Shown here: piece after piece, positions 60,403 to 64,000 of the stretch
Layout: each line of letters begins with the position of its first letter
How positions within the stretch are numbered: the first letter of the stretch is position 1
Assembly (NCBI RefSeq): GCF_003285265.1
Contig: NZ_CP030239.1
Coordinates: 2,339,501-2,403,500 of the forward strand
From: Paracoccus mutanolyticus
GTDB taxonomy: Bacteria > Pseudomonadota > Alphaproteobacteria > Rhodobacterales > Rhodobacteraceae
Length of the DNA: 64,000 nucleotides
Direction: 5' to 3'
Position numbers and translations under genes: made by a program
The notes under the pieces: generated by a model
The model's database searches: none
What the model saw: only the letters and a program-made list of their open reading frames with translations
Told to the model about the DNA's origin: nothing

Positions 60403-62790
60403 ATGAACGAATTCGACGATTCCGATGCCTTCGAGGCCGCCGCAGCCCCGGTGCCGCTTTCGCAGCGCGCCATGTCGGCGCGGCCGGCGCCCTATCTGGA
60501 CGGGCTGAACGATGCGCAGCGCGCCGCGGTCGAGGCGTTGGACGGGCCCGTGTTGCTGCTCGCCGGCGCCGGCACCGGCAAGACCCGGGCGCTGACCACC
60601 CGCATCGCGCATCTGCTGACCCAGGGCCGCGCGCGCCCCGGCCAGATCCTGGCCGTGACCTTCACCAACAAGGCCGCGCGCGAGATGAAGGACCGCATCG
60701 GCCGCCTTCTGGGCGAGATGGTCGAGGGCATGCCCTGGCTGGGCACCTTCCACAGCGTCAGCGTCAAGATCCTGCGCCGCCATGCCGAACTGGTCGGCGA
60801 TGCGACGCTGCACCTGAAGCCCAGCTTCACCATCCTCGACACCGACGACCAGATCCGCCTGCTGAAGCAGCTGATGGCGGCCGAGAACATCGACGAAAAG
60901 CGCTGGCCTGCACGGCAGCTTGCCGGGCTGATCGACGGCTGGAAGAACCGCTGCATCACCCCCGCCCGGCTACCCAGGGGCGAGGAACGCGCCTTCGACG
61001 GCTGGGGCGGCAAACTCTATGCCGCCTATCAGCGCCGCCTGCTGGAGCTGAACGCCGTCGATTTCGGCGACCTCCTGATGCATTGCGTCACCATCTTTCA
61101 GGCGCACCCGGACGTGCTGCGCCAATGGCAGGACCGCTTCCGTTATATCCTGGTAGACGAATACCAGGACACCAACGTCGCCCAGTACATGTGGCTGCGG
61201 CTGCTGGCGCAGGCGCACAAGAACATCTGCTGCGTGGGCGACGACGACCAGTCGATCTATGGCTGGCGCGGCGCCGAGGTCGGCAACATCCTGCGCTTCG
61301 AGGCGGATTTCCCCGGCGCGCAGGTGATCCGGCTGGAACAGAACTATCGTTCCACCCCGCATATCCTGGCCGCCGCCTCGGGCCTGATCGCGGCGAACAA
61401 GGGGCGCTTGGGCAAGACGCTGTGGACCGAGGCCCAGGGCGGCGAGCCCGTCCGCCTGATCGGCCATTGGGACAGCGAGGCCGAGGCGCGCTGGATCGGC
61501 GAAGAGATCGAGGCGTTCCAGGGCGGCCACCGCCACAGCATCGGCAAGCGCAGCCTGAACGACATCGCGATCCTCGTGCGCGCCAGTCACCAGATGCGGG
61601 CGTTCGAGGACCGCTTCATGACCATCGGCCTGCCCTATCGTGTGATCGGCGGGCCGCGGTTCTATGAACGCCAGGAAATCCGCGACGCCATGGCCTATTT
61701 CCGGCTGGCGGTCAGCCCCACCGACGACCTCGCCTTCGAGCGCATCGTGAACGTGCCGAAGCGGGGTCTGGGCGACAAGGCGGTGCAGACCATCCAGCGC
61801 GAGGCGCGCGAACGCGGCCTGTCGCTGCTCGAGGGCGCGGCCTCGGTCGTGGCCACGCAGGGGATCGGCGGCAAGGGCGGCGCGGCGCTGCGCAACTTCG
61901 TCCAGGGCATGGGCCGCTGGCACGCCGATGTGCTGGACGACAGGGTCAACCATGTCGAACTGGCCGAGCGCATCCTGGACGAATCCGGCTACACCGCGAT
62001 GTGGCAGAACGACAAGTCGCCCGACGCGCCCGGCCGGCTCGACAACCTCAAGGAACTGATCAAGGCCTTGGAGGAGTTCGAGAACCTTCAGGGCTTTCTG
62101 GAACATGTCGCGCTGGTCATGGACAACGACACGGGCGAACAGGCCGAGCAGGTCAGCATCATGACGCTGCACGCCGCCAAGGGCCTGGAATACCCCATCG
62201 TCTTCCTGCCGGGGTGGGAGGACGGGCTGTTCCCCAGCCAGCGCAGCATGGACGAATCGGGCATGAAGGGTCTCGAGGAGGAGCGCCGCCTGGCCTATGT
62301 CGGCATCACCCGGGCCGAGGAGCTGGCCACCATCACCTTCGCCGGCAACCGCCGCATGTACGGGCAATGGCAGTCCTCGCTGCCCTCGCGCTTCATCGAT
62401 GAACTGCCCGAGGAGCATGTCGAGGTGCTGACGCCGCCCGGACTTTACGGCGGCGGCTATGGCGCGGCGGCGCAGCCCTTCGCCGCCTCGGCCATGCACG
62501 AGCGCGCCTTCAAGGCCGATGTCTACAACTCCCCGGGCTGGAAGCGGATGCAGCAGCGGTCGTCCGAACGTACACAGCCCGTACACCGCACGCCGGTCGT
62601 CATCGACGCCGAACCGGCCGCCCGCTATGCCGTGGGCGACCGGGTGTTCCACCAGAAATTCGGCAATGGCACCATCCGCGGCATCGCCGAGGATACGCTG
62701 ACGGTCGAGTTTCCGACGGGCTTCAAGACCATCAAGGCGGGCTACGTTCAGCCCGCCTCGGGCGCCTCGACAGACGACGTGCCGTTCTAA
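60403..62790 (+). CDS. UvrD/PcrA-type superfamily I DNA helicase
   Basis: 795 residues. Helicase motifs in order: Walker A LLLAGAGTGKTRALTTRI, VTFTNKAAREMKDRI, Walker B FRYILVDEYQDTN, GDDDQSIYGWRGAEVGN, RLEQNYRST, TLHAAKGLEYPIVFLPGWED and AYVGITRAEE. The C-terminal part ends in AVGDRVFHQKFGNGTIRGI, a Tudor-like module typical of PcrA/UvrD that contacts RNA polymerase. The N-terminal 40 residues (acidic, Ala/Pro-rich) are an extension. It unwinds DNA in repair and in replication-transcription conflict. Confidence 0.92.
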   Translation: MNEFDDSDAFEAAAAPVPLSQRAMSARPAPYLDGLNDAQRAAVEALDGPVLLLAGAGTGKTRALTTRIAHLLTQGRARPGQILAVTFTNKAAREMKDRIGRLLGEMVEGMPWLGTFHSVSVKILRRHAELVGDATLHLKPSFTILDTDDQIRLLKQLMAAENIDEKRWPARQLAGLIDGWKNRCITPARLPRGEERAFDGWGGKLYAAYQRRLLELNAVDFGDLLMHCVTIFQAHPDVLRQWQDRFRYILVDEYQDTNVAQYMWLRLLAQAHKNICCVGDDDQSIYGWRGAEVGNILRFEADFPGAQVIRLEQNYRSTPHILAAASGLIAANKGRLGKTLWTEAQGGEPVRLIGHWDSEAEARWIGEEIEAFQGGHRHSIGKRSLNDIAILVRASHQMRAFEDRFMTIGLPYRVIGGPRFYERQEIRDAMAYFRLAVSPTDDLAFERIVNVPKRGLGDKAVQTIQREARERGLSLLEGAASVVATQGIGGKGGAALRNFVQGMGRWHADVLDDRVNHVELAERILDESGYTAMWQNDKSPDAPGRLDNLKELIKALEEFENLQGFLEHVALVMDNDTGEQAEQVSIMTLHAAKGLEYPIVFLPGWEDGLFPSQRSMDESGMKGLEEERRLAYVGITRAEELATITFAGNRRMYGQWQSSLPSRFIDELPEEHVEVLTPPGLYGGGYGAAAQPFAASAMHERAFKADVYNSPGWKRMQQRSSERTQPVHRTPVVIDAEPAARYAVGDRVFHQKFGNGTIRGIAEDTLTVEFPTGFKTIKAGYVQPASGASTDDVPF

Positions 62791-63626
62791 AGCGCGGCGC
62801 GCACGACGTCAGCAAGCGGCGTGGTCGGCCGCCCGATCAGCCCCGACAGCGCCCGGCTGTCGTCGAACAGCGCGCCTTGGGCCGCGCCCGCGTCCCAGCC
62901 GGCGATCGCCGCCGCAAGGCCCTCGGGCAGCCCGGCCTTGACCAGCGCGGCGGCGTATTCGGCCTCGGGCAGGTCCACATAGGGAATGTCGCGCCCGCTC
63001 TGGCGCGAGACCTCGGCCGCCAGGTCGGCCAGCGTCCAGGCATCGTCCGCGGCCAGCTCATAGGTCTGCCCGGCATGGCCGCCCTCGGCCAGAACCCGGG
63101 CGGCGGCCTCGGCGTAATCCGCCCGCGCCGCGCCCGACACCCGGCCCGCGCCCGCCGCGCCGATCAGCGCGCCATGCTGCAAGGCGGTCGGGATCGACCC
63201 GGTGTAGTTCTCGGCATACCAGCCATTGCGCAGGATCGTGTGCGGAATGCCCGATTCCGCCAGCGCCGCCTCTGTCTCGACATGCTCCGCCGCCAGCGAC
63301 AGGGGCGAGCGGTCGGCATGCAGCAGGCTGGTATAGACGATCTCGCCCACGCCCGCGGCCTTGGCGGCCTCGATCACCGCGCGGTGCTGGGGCGCGCGCT
63401 TGCCGACCTCGCTCGACGAAATCAGCAGCAGCCGCTCGACGCCCGCCAGCGCGGGCGCCAGCGTCTCGGGCCGGTCATAGTCGAAAGCGCGGGTCTCGAC
63501 CCCCAGGTCGGCCTTTTCGGGCGACCGCGCCAGGGCGACGATCTGCCCCGCAGGCAACAGGGTTTTCAGCTTGGCAATGGTCAGGCGGCCCAGTTGGCCG
63601 GTGGCTCCGGTAATCGCAACAGTCAT
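62787..63626 (-). CDS. qorB: NAD(P)H:quinone oxidoreductase-like SDR (QorB/YtfG type)
   Basis: A 279-residue atypical short-chain dehydrogenase of the NmrA/QOR2 group. The NADP-binding MTVAITGATGQLGRLTIAKL is followed by ALARSPEK, LLISSSEVGKRAPQHRAVIE AAKAAGV, LHADRSPLSLAAEHVETEAA and TILRNGWYAENYTG. Its last bases overlap the helicase stop. It is divergent from an HxlR regulator with operator-like repeats between, the arrangement known for qorB/qorR pairs. Confidence 0.87.
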   Translation of the reverse strand: MTVAITGATGQLGRLTIAKLKTLLPAGQIVALARSPEKADLGVETRAFDYDRPETLAPALAGVERLLLISSSEVGKRAPQHRAVIEAAKAAGVGEIVYTSLLHADRSPLSLAAEHVETEAALAESGIPHTILRNGWYAENYTGSIPTALQHGALIGAAGAGRVSGAARADYAEAAARVLAEGGHAGQTYELAADDAWTLADLAAEVSRQSGRDIPYVDLPEAEYAAALVKAGLPEGLAAAIAGWDAGAAQGALFDDSRALSGLIGRPTTPLADVVRAAL

Positions 63627-63669
63627 GATGATCTCCGTTACTCTTGTGCGGAAACAGATACGCGCCTAA

Positions 63670-63700
63670 CTTATCAATAGTAAGAACATACAGGAATGTT
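63670..63700. promoter_or_regulatory. Operator-like inverted repeats between qorB and the HxlR regulator
   Basis: CTTA-N7-TAAG at 63670-63684 is followed directly by AACAT-acagga-ATGTT at 63685-63700. Two adjacent dyads in a 77-base divergent intergenic region suit binding of a dimeric HxlR protein controlling both genes. Confidence 0.5.
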
Positions 63701-63703
63701 AGT

Positions 63704-64000
63704 GTGGAAAATCCGCAAAGGGGCGATCTGATGGCCGCGGCCTGCCCGTCGCGCGACGTCCTGCGGCGGCTGACGGGGCGCTGGGGGATGCTGGTGCTGT
63801 GGACCCTGGCGGCGGGGCCGCAGCGCTTCAGCGGCTTGCGCCGGCACATCGGCGGGGTCAGCGAGCGCATGCTGGCCCAGACCCTGCAGGGGCTTGAATC
63901 CGACGGCATGGTGCTGCGCCGCGATTTCGGCACCGTGCCGCCGCATGTGGAATACGAACTGACGCCCCTGGGCCAGGAGGCGGCCGCCCGCGTCGATGCG
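63704..64000 (+). CDS. HxlR-family redox-responsive regulator (QorR/YtfH-like), cut by the window end
   Basis: From a GTG at 63704 (or ATG at 63731) the frame reads MAAACPSRDVLRRLTGRWGM followed by LVLWTLAAGPQRFSGLRRHI GGVSERMLAQTLQGLESDGM and VPPHVEYELTPLGQEAAARV, the winged helix of HxlR regulators. The N-terminal Cys (ACPSRDVL) matches the redox Cys of QorR/YtfH. The gene continues beyond base 64000. Confidence 0.88.
   Translation, partial: MENPQRGDLMAAACPSRDVLRRLTGRWGMLVLWTLAAGPQRFSGLRRHIGGVSERMLAQTLQGLESDGMVLRRDFGTVPPHVEYELTPLGQEAAARVDA

Overview
The window is a high-GC alphaproteobacterial chromosome segment, most likely from a Paracoccus-like member of the Rhodobacterales. This rests on codon usage, on the TauR/TauX/TauY/Xsc/TauZ/Pta gene set, and on the housekeeping block at the right. 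There is no rRNA or tRNA to confirm the taxonomy.

There are two very different halves. Bases 1 to about 39.79 kb form a mosaic. Almost no gene is whole, reading frames change every 50-300 bases, and recognisable pieces of unrelated genes lie side by side. Several coherent operon skeletons still show through: (i) a sulfoacetate-type locus (GntR regulator, acylating aldehyde dehydrogenase, AMP-forming acid-CoA ligase, MFS transporter; 3.9-7.4 kb) followed by a first xsc-tauZ-pta copy (7.7-11.3 kb); (ii) a dipeptide ABC transporter dppABCDF (15.1-20.3 kb); (iii) a taurine locus with tauR on the minus strand (21.9-23.3 kb), then tauL/tauM TRAP pieces, tauX, tauY, an intact xsc, a broken tauZ and an intact pta (24.6-31.9 kb); (iv) pntAB (32.0-34.9 kb). 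Set between them are shards of nirB, hsdM/hsdR, citrate transporter, HMG-CoA lyase-like, aconitase, intradiol dioxygenase, RND pump, regulators, insertion sequences (IS3, IS21, IS110, ISL3) and conjugation genes (traD, trbJ, trbK).

From 39.83 kb to the end the sequence is ordinary, dense, mostly intact chromosome: GH25 lysozyme, CPBP protease, aspS, a DUF1800/DUF1501 pair, a response regulator, methylmalonyl-CoA epimerase, small membrane proteins, nitroreductase, CYTH-CHAD protein, tpiA, erpA/iscA-like, rpsD, a secreted Cys protein between 75-bp inverted repeats, acnA, DUF1223, yciB-like, metZ, folE2, a UvrD-type helicase, and a qorB/HxlR-regulator divergent pair. Even here aspS, acnA, the erpA-like gene and the CYTH-CHAD gene carry small indels. 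The aspS cluster sits in an essential gene, so sequence error is the simplest explanation there and must be considered for the mosaic half.

How the recognisable genes fit together: taurine enters by a TRAP transporter and is oxidised by TauXY to sulfoacetaldehyde; sulfoacetate would reach the same compound by CoA ligation and reduction. Xsc then makes acetyl phosphate plus sulfite, Pta gives acetyl-CoA, and TauZ is a candidate sulfite exporter. The two xsc-tauZ-pta copies are identical over long internal tracts but diverge at their ends. That points either to gene conversion or to an assembly that merged two paralogous loci.
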